In this document: positions 31,290-39,295 of the stretch, in pieces | Layout: every line of letters starts with the position of its first letter | Numbering within the stretch: the stretch's first letter is position 1 | Assembly: GCF_003751085.1 (NCBI RefSeq) | Contig: NZ_RJJY01000001.1 | Coordinates: forward strand, 1,798,001-1,862,000 | DNA: 64,000 nt | Source of the DNA: Micromonospora sp. Llam0 | GTDB lineage: Bacteria > Actinomycetota > Actinomycetes > Mycobacteriales > Micromonosporaceae | Direction of reading: 5' to 3' | Translations under genes and position numbers: made by a program | Notes under the pieces: generated by a model | Databases searched by the model: none | Told to the model about the DNA's origin: nothing | The model's input: the letters and a program-made list of their open reading frames with translations, nothing else

Positions 31290-33935
31290 ATGACCGCAGT
31301 CGTCCAGGTGCACCCGAAGCCGGCCGCGCCGGCCGAGACAGAGGTCGCGATCGACGCTCTCGTCTCGGCCGCGTCGAAGGCGCTCGACGACTACGCCGAG
31401 TTCGACCAGGAGCGGATCGACACGATCGTCGGCAAGGCGTCGGTCGCCGCGCTCGGTCGACACAGCGACCTGGCCCGGCTGGCGGTGCAGGAGACCGGCC
31501 GCGGCGTCTTCGAGGACAAAGCGGTGAAGAACATCTTCGCCTGTGAACACGTCACGCACAGTATGGCCGCGCTGAAGACGGTCGGCGTGGTCGGCCGTGA
31601 CGACATCAGCGGCATCGTCGAGATCGCCGAACCGGTCGGTGTGATCTGCGGCGTCACCCCGGTCACCAACCCGACGTCGACGACGATATTCAAGGCCTTG
31701 CTGGCGTTGAAGACCCGCAACCCGATCATCTTCGCCTTCCATCCGGCCGCCCAGCGGTGCAGCGCCGAAGCGGCCCGGGTGGTCCGCGACGCGGCGGTCG
31801 CCGCCGGCGCGCCGGCGCACTGCATCCAGTGGATCGAGCACCCGTCGGTCGAGGCGACCGGGGCGCTGATGCGCCACGACGGGGTCGCGCTGATCCTCGC
31901 CACCGGTGGCAACGGCATGGTGCGGGCGGCGTACTCGGCGGGCAAGCCGGCGCTCGGCGTGGGTGCCGGCAACGTTCCGGCCTACCTGGAACGGACCGCG
32001 AAGCTGGCCCGCGCGGTCAACGACGTGGTGCTGTCCAAGGCGTTCGACAACGGCATGGTCTGCGCCTCGGAGCAAGCGGTCATCGTCGACGACGACATCT
32101 ACGAACCGGCGATGGCCGAGTTCGCGAAGCTGCACGCGCACCGGGCGACTCCGCAGCAGAAGCGGCAACTGGAGGAGTTGCTGTTCGGCGCCGCCGCCGG
32201 ATCGGCGGGCTGCGCCGGAGCCAAACTCAACCCGGCGGTCGTCGGGCAGTCCCCGGTATGGATCGCGCGGCAGGCCGGGTTCACCGTACCCGCCGACACG
32301 TCGATCATCCTGGTCGACGTCGACCAGGTCGGCCCAGCCGAGCCGTTGACCAGGGAGAAGCTCTGCCCGGTGCTGGCGGTGTTGCGCGCCGACGGACACG
32401 CCACCGGCATCCGGTACGCCGAACAGATGGTCGAGTTCCACGGCCTCGGCCACAGCGCGGTCATCCACACCAGCGACGCGGCGCTCGCCGAGGAGTTCGG
32501 CCGGCGGGTCAAGGCGGTACGGATCATCTGGAACGCGCCGGCCTCGCAGGGCGCGATCGGCGACATGTACAACGCGATCGCGCCGTCGTTGACCCTGGGC
32601 TGCGGCAGCTACGGGCGCAACTCGGTGTCGAGCAACGTGACCGCTGTCCACCTGCTCAACATCAAACGGGTGGCGCGGCGTACCAACAACCTGCAGTGGT
32701 TCAAGGTGCCGCCGAAGATCTACTTCGAGCCGCACGCGATCCGCTACCTGGCCGACATGCCCGACGTGCACCGGGTCACGGTGGTCACCGACGCGACGAT
32801 GACCCGGCTCGGGTTCGTCGACCGGGTGCTGACCGTCCTGCAGGGTCGGTCTGAGCGGGTCGCGCTGCAGATCATCGACACCGTCGAACCGGAGCCGAGC
32901 ATCCGCACCGTGGACGCCGGTGCCGAACAGATGCGCCACTTCCGGCCGGACACCATCATCGCCCTCGGCGGCGGTTCGGTGATGGACGCGGCCAAGGTGA
33001 TGTGGCTGCGCTACGAACACCCCGGCGTGGTCTTCGCCGACATGCGGGAGAAGTTCTTCGACATCCGCAAGCGGGCGTTCACCTTCCCGGCCCCGGGCGA
33101 GTTGGCCAAGCTGGTCTGCATCCCGACCACGTCGGGAACCGGGGCGGAGGTCACCCCGTTCGCGGTGATCACCGACACGGTGACCGGCAAGAAGTACCCG
33201 CTGGCCGACTACGCGCTCACCCCGAACGTGGCGATCATCGACCCGGTGCTCGCCGCCGACCTGCCAGCGGTGGTGACCGCCGACAGTGGCTTCGACGCGT
33301 TGACCCACGCCACCGAGTCGTACGTGTCGGTGTATGCCAACGACTACACCGACGGGCTCGCGCTGCAGGCGATCCGGCTGATCTTCGCCCACCTGGAGCG
33401 GGCGGTGCGCGACGGTGCCGCCGACCTCGAGGCGCGGGAGAAGATGCACAACGCCGGCACCATCGCCGGGATGGCGTTCGGCAACGCCTTCCTCGGCATC
33501 GTGCACGCCATGTCGCACACCCTCGGCGCGACGTTCCACATCGCCCACGGTCGGACCAACGCGATCCTGATGCCGCACGTGATCCGCTACAACGGGGCGC
33601 GGCCCGGCAAGCTGTCCGGCTGGCCGAAGTACGAGAACTACCGGGCACCGGAGCGCTTCCAGGAGATCGCCCGGATGCTCGGCCTGCCGGCGGCCACCCC
33701 CGCCGAAGGCGTCGAGTCGTACGCCGCCGCCGTGGAACGGCTACGCGACGCGGTCGGCATCGAGCCGTCGTTCCAGGCGGTCGGGGTCGACGAGGCGTCG
33801 TTCCTGGCCAGCCTGCCGCAGCAGGCGGTCAACGCGTACGAGGACCAGTGCGCCCCGGCCAACCCGCGGATGCCGATGCTCGACGACATGCAGGAGATCA
33901 TGCGTACCGCGTACTACGGCGCGGCCGGTCGTTGA
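31290..33935 (+). CDS. adhE: Bifunctional acetaldehyde-CoA/alcohol dehydrogenase
   Basis: 881 aa, the usual AdhE length. The N-terminal CoA-acylating aldehyde dehydrogenase has GVTPVTNPTSTTIFK and the catalytic Cys in FDNGMVCASEQAV. The C-terminal Fe-dependent alcohol dehydrogenase begins near residue 450 and shows GGGSVMDAAK, then HAMSHTLGATFHIAHGRTN with the metal histidines. It reduces acetyl-CoA to ethanol via acetaldehyde, or runs in reverse, and forms spirosomes in other bacteria. ATG 31290 has AGGTGAT 5 nt upstream. AdhE is uncommon in aerobic actinomycetes and suggests fermentative redox balancing at low oxygen. A strong terminator follows. Confidence 0.95.
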   Translation: MTAVVQVHPKPAAPAETEVAIDALVSAASKALDDYAEFDQERIDTIVGKASVAALGRHSDLARLAVQETGRGVFEDKAVKNIFACEHVTHSMAALKTVGVVGRDDISGIVEIAEPVGVICGVTPVTNPTSTTIFKALLALKTRNPIIFAFHPAAQRCSAEAARVVRDAAVAAGAPAHCIQWIEHPSVEATGALMRHDGVALILATGGNGMVRAAYSAGKPALGVGAGNVPAYLERTAKLARAVNDVVLSKAFDNGMVCASEQAVIVDDDIYEPAMAEFAKLHAHRATPQQKRQLEELLFGAAAGSAGCAGAKLNPAVVGQSPVWIARQAGFTVPADTSIILVDVDQVGPAEPLTREKLCPVLAVLRADGHATGIRYAEQMVEFHGLGHSAVIHTSDAALAEEFGRRVKAVRIIWNAPASQGAIGDMYNAIAPSLTLGCGSYGRNSVSSNVTAVHLLNIKRVARRTNNLQWFKVPPKIYFEPHAIRYLADMPDVHRVTVVTDATMTRLGFVDRVLTVLQGRSERVALQIIDTVEPEPSIRTVDAGAEQMRHFRPDTIIALGGGSVMDAAKVMWLRYEHPGVVFADMREKFFDIRKRAFTFPAPGELAKLVCIPTTSGTGAEVTPFAVITDTVTGKKYPLADYALTPNVAIIDPVLAADLPAVVTADSGFDALTHATESYVSVYANDYTDGLALQAIRLIFAHLERAVRDGAADLEAREKMHNAGTIAGMAFGNAFLGIVHAMSHTLGATFHIAHGRTNAILMPHVIRYNGARPGKLSGWPKYENYRAPERFQEIARMLGLPAATPAEGVESYAAAVERLRDAVGIEPSFQAVGVDEASFLASLPQQAVNAYEDQCAPANPRMPMLDDMQEIMRTAYYGAAGR

Positions 33936-33944
33936 TCGTCTCCG

Positions 33945-33975
33945 GTCCGGCTGCGGCACGCTGCCGCAGCCGGAC
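33945..33975 (+). terminator. Terminator after adhE
   Basis: A perfect 14-bp stem (33945-33958 with 33962-33975) and 3-nt loop CGC, 9 nt after the adhE stop. The convergent gene ends 30 nt further, so it may serve both strands. Confidence 0.85.
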
Positions 33976-34004
33976 GTGTCGCGCCTGCCCATCGGCCCCG
34001 GCGG

Positions 34005-34628
34005 TCACTGTTGCTCGGGGAACGCCACACAGTTGGCGCAGCCCGGAGTCGGGTTCCTGATCTCCTCCCCGTCGAACACGACCAGATTGTCGACCAGCGG
34101 ATCGTCGACCGGGATCGGCCGGGCGGCCACCCTGCCGTCCGGCGCACCGACGAGTTCGACGCAGGCCAGGCGGACCTGCTCCGAGCGCATCAGACAGATG
34201 CCCCGGTTCACCGGCGGCGCCCCGCTCGGAAACACGATCCGTACCGGCGAGACGTCGGTGGGGTGGTACGGCACCAACTGGGTGAGGTACACAAAGGCCG
34301 GCCTGTCGTCGGGGCGAAACTCCGCGACCCCGAACCGGTAGTTGTCCTGGTAGGTGGTGCAGAGCGTCGCCTCGCCCGGCAGCACCGCACCGAGGTCCGG
34401 GTCCGCCACGAGGTCGCCCAACTGGCCGGCGGCGCAGCCAGCCGGAGTCCACCAGTCCGTGATGGCCGGCTCGCTGGTGGTGATCGCCGAAGCCGTCCAC
34501 GACGGCATCGGCGTACCTGTGGGCACGGGCGTGGCGGACACGTCGGCGGCCGACAGTCACGCCAGGGTAGCTGCCATCAGGATCGTCGCGGCCGCCATCA
34601 CGGCGGTCCGGCGAGGTGTGGGGGTCAA
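34005..34628 (-). pseudogene. Secreted hypothetical protein interrupted by an in-frame TGA after its signal peptide
   Basis: TTG 34628 has a perfect GGAGGA 6 nt upstream and is coupled (TTGA) to the preceding reading frame. It begins a signal peptide (LTPTPRRTAVMAAATILMAA) that hits TGA at 34559-34557. The same frame continues directly with a Thr/Pro-rich spacer and a 170-residue domain with paired cysteines (DWWTPAGCAAG, GICLMRSEQVRLACVEL, GCANCVAF). As written, the mature domain could only be made from GTG 34541, without export. One base change would restore a normal secreted protein of about 207 aa. No family is recognised. Confidence 0.7.
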
Positions 34629-35350
34629 TGGGATTCCTCCTCCGGCGCGGACGTTTCCGCGTGGGACGACGAGCGGGGTGCCGCGGTACGGGTGGGCGGA
34701 GCCAGGGCGATCACACCCGTGGCGCCGAGCAGGATCGCCAACTGGAAGCGGTTCTCCACGCCGAGGCGGTCCATCAGGTTGCGCATCGTGTACGCGACGG
34801 TGCGCAGGCTCAGCCGCAGTTCCTCGGCGGCGGAGGCGTCGGTGTGTCCGGCGGCGAGGAGCGCGACCAGCGCCTGCTCGCGTGGGGTCAGTGTGATCGC
34901 AGGTCTCCCTTCGGGACCGGACCGGTTGCCCGCGCCCACAGCTGGTCGAACAGGTCGCACAGCTGGCGGACCGCGACCGGATCCACCAGCTCGTACCCGT
35001 ACCCGGATGCCCCGGTCCAGTTGGCTGCGGTCCAGCGGTATCGCTGCGGCCGAGGCCGCCGCGCTGATCACTTCGGTGTTGATGGCCAGATGTTCGTGCC
35101 GTTCGGCGGCGACCAGCCGCCGCACCCGGTCGCCGGCGGCGGCCCGGCTGCCCAGGCTGCGTACCGCCGGATTGTCCGGGCCGGGTAGGTCGATGCCGTG
35201 CACGGTACGGAAATGCTGGCGCCAGACGTCCTGCCGCTGTACCGGCCGCGCGGGTCGGCGAAGCCGCGCGATGACCGGACCAGCTGGCATCCGGGCAGGC
35301 GCGCGTTCGGGGGCGTCGCTTGTCGGCCGTCGGATCGCGGTGGCCGGCAA
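34625..35350 (-). pseudogene. LuxR/GerE-type regulator remnant with internal deletion and frame changes
   Basis: The C-terminal HTH is intact (LTPREQALVALLAAGHTD to MDRLGVENRFQLAILLG). Before it, one frame holds the middle of the expected regulator (HEHLAINTEVISAAASAAAI, LDRSQLDRGIRV). A different frame holds the piece just before the HTH (YELVDPVAVRQLCDLFDQLW). The connecting 40-60 residues that relatives have are missing, and the expected N-terminal helical domain is absent. The open frame also begins inside a terminator hairpin. I read it as a decayed gene whose last part is still open. It is coupled to the downstream secreted-protein gene, also broken. Confidence 0.65.
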
Positions 35351-35356
35351 GCGACG
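35314..35356 (-). terminator. Terminator of the cbtBA-ferredoxin operon
   Basis: 15-bp arms (35314-35328 and 35342-35356, one G-T wobble) with a 13-nt loop, 13 nt after the ferredoxin stop on the minus strand. Confidence 0.75.
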
Positions 35357-35368
35357 GCACCACGCGGG

Positions 35369-35782
35369 TCAGGACATCGGGGCGGACTTTCCCCAGCGGG
35401 GGGCGGCGAACCACAGCCTGGCGAGCCGGTCCGGGGGCGCGGCCAGGCCCGGACCGCCGGCCGCGATCCAGTCGACGACACTCGACAGTGATGTCTCGTC
35501 GAGCACACCGCCGAGCCACACCGGGCGGGCGCCCAGTCGGCGGGCCAGCGCCGCCGGCTGCACGACTACCACGTTGGACCGGTCACAGGCGTTGAGGCAG
35601 TCGGACACCCGTACCGACCCGGCGGCGCGCAGGATGTCGAGCTGCCGGTCATGGTCGACGTCCGGGTGTTTGCGACAGGTGCCGCAACAGCAGCCCCGGC
35701 AGACGGTCACCCGGACGGGGTGCCCGGGTGCCGGGCCTGCCGGCCCGTGCTCCGCTCCCGCCGCGCCGTCCTGCGCCGTCAC
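35369..35782 (-). CDS. Thioredoxin-like (2Fe-2S) ferredoxin
   Basis: 137 aa. The N-terminal cysteine cluster CRGCCCGTCRKHPD and a later CLNACDRSNVVVV fit the thioredoxin-fold 2Fe-2S ferredoxin family, which has four cysteine ligands in a CxnC...CxxxC arrangement. The ATG overlaps the cbtA stop (ATGA), so it is in the cobalamin-riboswitch operon. Inference: an electron donor for a redox step of corrin synthesis (CobG chemistry or cobalt reduction before adenosylation), or an accessory of cobalt import. The extra adjacent cysteines in CRGCCCGTC are notable. Confidence 0.8.
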   Translation of the reverse strand: MTAQDGAAGAEHGPAGPAPGHPVRVTVCRGCCCGTCRKHPDVDHDRQLDILRAAGSVRVSDCLNACDRSNVVVVQPAALARRLGARPVWLGGVLDETSLSSVVDWIAAGGPGLAAPPDRLARLWFAAPRWGKSAPMS

Positions 35783-36537
35783 GCGACGTCGGCGAGCGTG
35801 GCCCGCCGGTCACCGGTCCGGGCCGGGGTGAGTAGCAGTCCGAACACCACCCCGAGGACCGTCCACATCGCGGCGAGCTGTGCCAGCGAGGCGAGTCGGA
35901 ACTCCCACAACAGCGCCGCCGGGATGTCGGCGGGCACGTCGACCCCGGAGGCCGGCCAGAGCGCCAGCAGCAGGGCGTACCCGACGACGGCCAGCGCCGC
36001 CGCGACCACCGTCCGGTAGGGTGCCGGCCGCGCCCAGCCGGCCAGCCGCCGGTGGGCCAGCAGCGCCAGCCAGGTGACGGCGGCCGCGGCGATGATGAAC
36101 GAAAGGTACTGTCCGGTGCGCTGGTTGACGGTGTCCGGGTCGCCGACGCCCGGCGGGTTGGCCGGGAAGTGGATCGCCGGTAGCAGCGCCACCACGACGA
36201 AGCCGAGCCCGGCGAGCAGTCCCACCCGGCGGAAGTCATCCCGGCCGGGCAGCAGGTGCCGGGTCGCCGCGAAGACCACGGCGACGATCAACGCCAGGCA
36301 CAGCGCCACCGCGACGGTGGCGACGAGCCCGCCGAAGACCTGCATGGCCCGACCGACCAACTCCTCGTCGTGGCTGTGTCCGGCCGTCCCGGTCGCCGCG
36401 CGGGCCTCTTCGACGACCAGCGCCGACTCGATCTGTGGTTCAACGATCAGCAGGGCCGCCAGCGCGCCCGCCACGCCGGCGGCCGTACCGGCGAGCAGGC
36501 TGCGGCCCAGTACCGCGCCGAACGGGTAGGTGCTCAT
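35779..36537 (-). CDS. cbtA: Cobalt transporter subunit CbtA
   Basis: 252 aa, five to six membrane helices, starting with FGAVLGRSLLAGTAAGVAGALAA. A His/acid-rich loop TAGHSHDEELVGRA (about residues 50-63) is typical of CbtA and may bind cobalt. CbtA/CbtB pairs are predicted cobalt transporters found under cobalamin riboswitches, as here. It follows cbtB by 16 nt and overlaps the ferredoxin gene. Confidence 0.88.
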   Translation of the reverse strand: MSTYPFGAVLGRSLLAGTAAGVAGALAALLIVEPQIESALVVEEARAATGTAGHSHDEELVGRAMQVFGGLVATVAVALCLALIVAVVFAATRHLLPGRDDFRRVGLLAGLGFVVVALLPAIHFPANPPGVGDPDTVNQRTGQYLSFIIAAAAVTWLALLAHRRLAGWARPAPYRTVVAAALAVVGYALLLALWPASGVDVPADIPAALLWEFRLASLAQLAAMWTVLGVVFGLLLTPARTGDRRATLADVA

Positions 36538-36553
36538 CGGAGCTGACCCCCGC

Positions 36554-36754
36554 TCAGTGGCACGGGACGCCGAGTGCGTGCCGGCCGTCGTGGGTGAACT
36601 CGTGCACGAACTCGGCGGCACCGGCCAGCACCAGCCCGTTGTCCTGCGCGACCAGGTAGATGACGACCGCTGCGACGGCGGCCAGCAACCAACCGGCAAG
36701 CGGTACGCGGATGGCGGTGGGGGTGATGTCTCCGCCGACAGAAGGTGCAGTCAT
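36554..36754 (-). CDS. cbtB: Cobalt transporter subunit CbtB
   Basis: 66 aa, one membrane helix (about residues 20-40), then the family signature EFVHEFTHDGRHALGVPCH. Its histidines and final Cys-His are the expected metal-binding site. ATG 36754 lies 42 nt after the cobalamin riboswitch. Short genes like this are often missed; length and motif are as expected for CbtB. Confidence 0.9.
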   Translation of the reverse strand: MTAPSVGGDITPTAIRVPLAGWLLAAVAAVVIYLVAQDNGLVLAGAAEFVHEFTHDGRHALGVPCH

Positions 36755-36796
36755 GCCAGGAAATCCTCTCGTCCATGCCTCGTGGCGATGCGGTAC

Positions 36797-36948
36797 ATGC
36801 CACGGCCGGTCTCCTGGCTCCCGGATCGTCGCGGCCGTCCCGCCTTCCCGGACCGTCGTCGGCCCAGTGGCGTGGTGGAACGGACACTTCCCGGTCACAG
36901 TGGCGAGGACCACGCCGGACTCACACCGGCTTCCCGAACACCGTGGCC
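36797..36948 (-). promoter_or_regulatory. Cobalamin riboswitch controlling cbtBA
   Basis: On the minus strand the B12-box GCCACTGTGACCGG, the upstream GGGAAGCCGGTGTGAGTCCG and the closing AGCCAGGAGACCGGCC are all present in order. A closing P1 stem GGCCACGG/CCGTGGC joins 36948 and 36797. Binding of adenosylcobalamin would shut off cobalt import. Confidence 0.95.
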
Positions 36949-36953
36949 TGCGC

Positions 36954-36983
36954 AGCGTACCGCCGTCGTGACCGCCCGGGCAA
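36954..36983 (-). promoter_or_regulatory. Promoter of the cbtBA transcript
   Basis: TTGCCC (36983-36978) and TACGCT (36959-36954), 18 nt apart on the minus strand. The expected transcript start (about 36948) is the first base of the riboswitch P1 stem, which supports the call. Confidence 0.6.
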
Positions 36984-37021
36984 TGGCTGCGGCGGTGGCC
37001 GGTACCGGGACCGGCGCCACG

Positions 37022-37050
37022 TTGACGGTGGACCTCCGGTGGGGGAGCAT
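37022..37050 (+). promoter_or_regulatory. Promoter of the chelatase-cobO-cobB transcript
   Basis: TTGACG (37022-37027) and GAGCAT (37045-37050) with 17-nt spacing. The expected start, near 37057, falls just before the riboswitch P1 stem at 37060. Confidence 0.6.
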
Positions 37051-37059
37051 GACCGGCAC

Positions 37060-37208
37060 GAGCGGTGCGCGGAGGAACCCGGTGCGAATCCGGGGCGGTC
37101 CCGCCACTGTGACCGGTGAGTTGCGTCCCCTTGAGACAGCCACTGCCCCGATGGCGGGAAGGCTCGGGACGCGACGTCGATCCGGCAGCCAGGAGACTCC
37201 GGCCGCTC
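37060..37208 (+). promoter_or_regulatory. Cobalamin riboswitch controlling the chelatase operon
   Basis: GAACCCGGTGCGAATCCG, the B12-box CCCGCCACTGTGACCGG and the closing AGCCAGGAGACTCCGGCC follow in order. P1 is GAGCGG (37060) with CCGCTC (37208). It lies 35 nt before a Shine-Dalgarno (GGGAGGG, 37243-37249), so translational control is likely. Confidence 0.95.
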
Positions 37209-37256
37209 GCTGGTCCACCGGTACGCGGGCGTGGACACCCGCGGGAGGGATTCACC

Positions 37257-37283
37257 ATGCACACCTGTCGGCCCCTGCCATGA
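37257..37283 (+). CDS. Eight-codon leader ORF coupled to the chelatase gene
   Basis: ATG at 37257 is preceded by GGGAGGG at 7 nt, the best Shine-Dalgarno in the leader. It encodes MHTCRPLP and stops at TGA 37281-37283. The stop overlaps the chelatase ATG (37280) as ATGA. The chelatase start has no Shine-Dalgarno of its own, so ribosomes probably arrive through this mini-ORF. Confidence 0.55.
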   Translation: MHTCRPLP

Positions 37284-39295
37284 CGCCGTACCCGTTCACC
37301 GCCGTCGTCGGCCTGCCCGACCTGCGGCAGGCCCTGCTGCTCGGCGCGGTGCACCCCGGCATCGGTGGAGTGCTCATCCGGGGTGAGAAGGGCACCGCGA
37401 AGTCGACGATCGTCCGCGCGCTCGCCGGGCTGCTACCGGAGGTCGACCGGGTGCTCGGCTGCCGGTTCGGCTGCGACCCCGCGGCCCCGGACCCGGCCTG
37501 CCCGGACGGACCGCACACCGCGCCGGTGACCGCACGCGGCGGCCCGGCCGCCCTGGTCGAGTTGCCGGTCGGCGCCACTGAGGACCGGGTGGTCGGCACC
37601 CTGGACATCCAGCGGGTGCTCAGCGCCGGTGTGAAGGCGTACGAGCCGGGGCTGCTCGCCGCCGCGCACCGGGGCCTGCTCTACGTCGACGAGGTCAACC
37701 TGTTGCCGGACCATCTGGTTGATCTGCTGCTGGACGCGGCGGCGATGGGCCGGGCCCACGTCGAACGCGACGGGGTGTCGGTCAGCCACGCCGCCCGGTT
37801 CCTGCTGGTCGGCACGATGAACCCGGAGGAGGGCGAGCCGCGTCCACAGTTGCTGGACCGCTTCGGGTTGATGGTGTCGGTGGCCGCGCCGACCGAGGTG
37901 GCCGACCGGGCCGAGGTGGTGCGCCGGCGGCTCGCGTACGAGACCGACCCGGTGGCGTTCGCGGACCGCTGGCGGTCCGCCGACAACCAGCTCGCGCTGC
38001 GGGTACGCGACGCGCGGGCCGCCCTGCCTGCGGTCACGCTGCCCGATGCTGAGATCGACCGGATCGCCCGGATCTGCCTGGCGTACCAGGTGGACGGTAT
38101 GCGGGCCGACATCGTGATGGCCCGCGCCGCCGTCGCGTTGGCCGCCTGGCGGGGCAAACTGGCAGTCACCGCCGCCGAGGTCGCCGACGCAGCCCGGCTG
38201 GCGCTGCCGCACCGGCGGCGCCGTGACCCGCTCGACCCGCCCGGCGCCGACGAGCAGCGGCTCGACGAGGTGCTGCGTGACGAATGCGGCGACGACGACC
38301 CCGGTCCTCCTCCGCCGCAGGGTCCGCCGCCACCGGACGGCGGCCCGTCGCAGGGTCCCCCCGACTCGGACGGCGGCCCACCTTCCGAGCCAGCTACGCC
38401 GGACGCCGGTGGGCCGGCGGACGGTGCCGAGCAGCCGGACGGCGTACCGCCGGGCGGTCCGGCTCCGGCAGCGGCCGGGCCCGCGTACCGGCCCCGGACA
38501 CTGCGGCTACCCGGGCTCGGTGCCGGCGCGACGCCCGGCCGACGTTCGGCGGCCCACGCCGACCGGGGCCGGGTGGTCGGTGCCGGATCACCGACCGGAC
38601 GGCCGTCGACGGTGCATCTACCGGCCACGGTGCGCGCTGCCGCATCCCGGGGCGCCCGCCGGATCACCCCCGCCGACCTGCGCCAGGCCCGCTACGTCGG
38701 CCAGGAGGCGAACCTGATCCTGTTCGTGGTCGACGCCTCCGGGTCGATGGCGGCCCGGCAGCGAATGACCGTGGTCAAGACCGCCGTGCTGTCGCTGTTG
38801 CGCGACGCCTACCACCGGCGGGACCGGATCGGGATGATCACCTTCCGGGGTGCCGCCGCCGACGTGGTGCTGCCGCCGACCAGCAGCCACGAGGTAGCCG
38901 TCGCCAAGCTGGCGCAGCTGCGCACCGGTGGCCGTACCCCGATCGCCGCCGGGCTACGGGCGGCCGCCACCACCGTCGCAGCCGAGCGTCGCCGCGACCC
39001 ACGCCGCCGGCCGCTGGTCCTGCTGGTCACCGACGGGCGATCGACCAGCGGGCCGGATCCGACAGCCCTTGCGCCGCTGCTCGCCGGCACCGCGATGGTG
39101 GTACTCGACTGCGAGTCCGGTCCGGTGCGACTGGGCCTGGCCCGGCGGCTCGCCACCGGCTTCGATGCCGAATGGCTGCCGCTGGAGGCGCTGTCGGCGG
39201 TGGTGCCGCACCCGGGCGCCGTCAACCGGGCGACCGCTACGAACCGGGCCGGCGCCGCGCGCCGGGTCGGCCTCGCCGCCGGGAGGGCCGCCTGA
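37280..39295 (+). CDS. Cobalt-chelatase/magnesium-chelatase ChlI-ChlD-like subunit (AAA+ and VWA)
   Basis: 671 aa. The AAA+ domain begins at once (TPYPFTAVVGLPDLRQAL), with Walker A GEKGTAKST (35-43), Walker B GLLYVDEVNLL (about 133-143) and the conserved GTMNPEEGEPRPQLLDRFG. A Pro/Gly/Asp-rich linker (about 330-420) leads to a C-terminal integrin-like VWA domain with MIDAS VVDASGSMAARQ near 485. This I-D fusion works with CobN to insert cobalt into hydrogenobyrinic acid a,c-diamide at the expense of ATP. The longer open frame upstream covers the riboswitch and is not coding. CobN lies 13 kb away under its own riboswitch. Confidence 0.9.
   Translation: MTPYPFTAVVGLPDLRQALLLGAVHPGIGGVLIRGEKGTAKSTIVRALAGLLPEVDRVLGCRFGCDPAAPDPACPDGPHTAPVTARGGPAALVELPVGATEDRVVGTLDIQRVLSAGVKAYEPGLLAAAHRGLLYVDEVNLLPDHLVDLLLDAAAMGRAHVERDGVSVSHAARFLLVGTMNPEEGEPRPQLLDRFGLMVSVAAPTEVADRAEVVRRRLAYETDPVAFADRWRSADNQLALRVRDARAALPAVTLPDAEIDRIARICLAYQVDGMRADIVMARAAVALAAWRGKLAVTAAEVADAARLALPHRRRRDPLDPPGADEQRLDEVLRDECGDDDPGPPPPQGPPPPDGGPSQGPPDSDGGPPSEPATPDAGGPADGAEQPDGVPPGGPAPAAAGPAYRPRTLRLPGLGAGATPGRRSAAHADRGRVVGAGSPTGRPSTVHLPATVRAAASRGARRITPADLRQARYVGQEANLILFVVDASGSMAARQRMTVVKTAVLSLLRDAYHRRDRIGMITFRGAAADVVLPPTSSHEVAVAKLAQLRTGGRTPIAAGLRAAATTVAAERRRDPRRRPLVLLVTDGRSTSGPDPTALAPLLAGTAMVVLDCESGPVRLGLARRLATGFDAEWLPLEALSAVVPHPGAVNRATATNRAGAARRVGLAAGRAA

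Noticed and set aside
34557..35519. 320-codon minus-strand frame as one protein
   Set aside because: It joins antisense-like Arg-rich sequence to the real signal peptide; only the last 23 codons belong to a genuine gene.
36530..37279. 250-codon N-terminal extension of the chelatase frame
   Set aside because: It runs antisense through cbtB and over both cobalamin riboswitches, and the family N-terminus begins at 37280.
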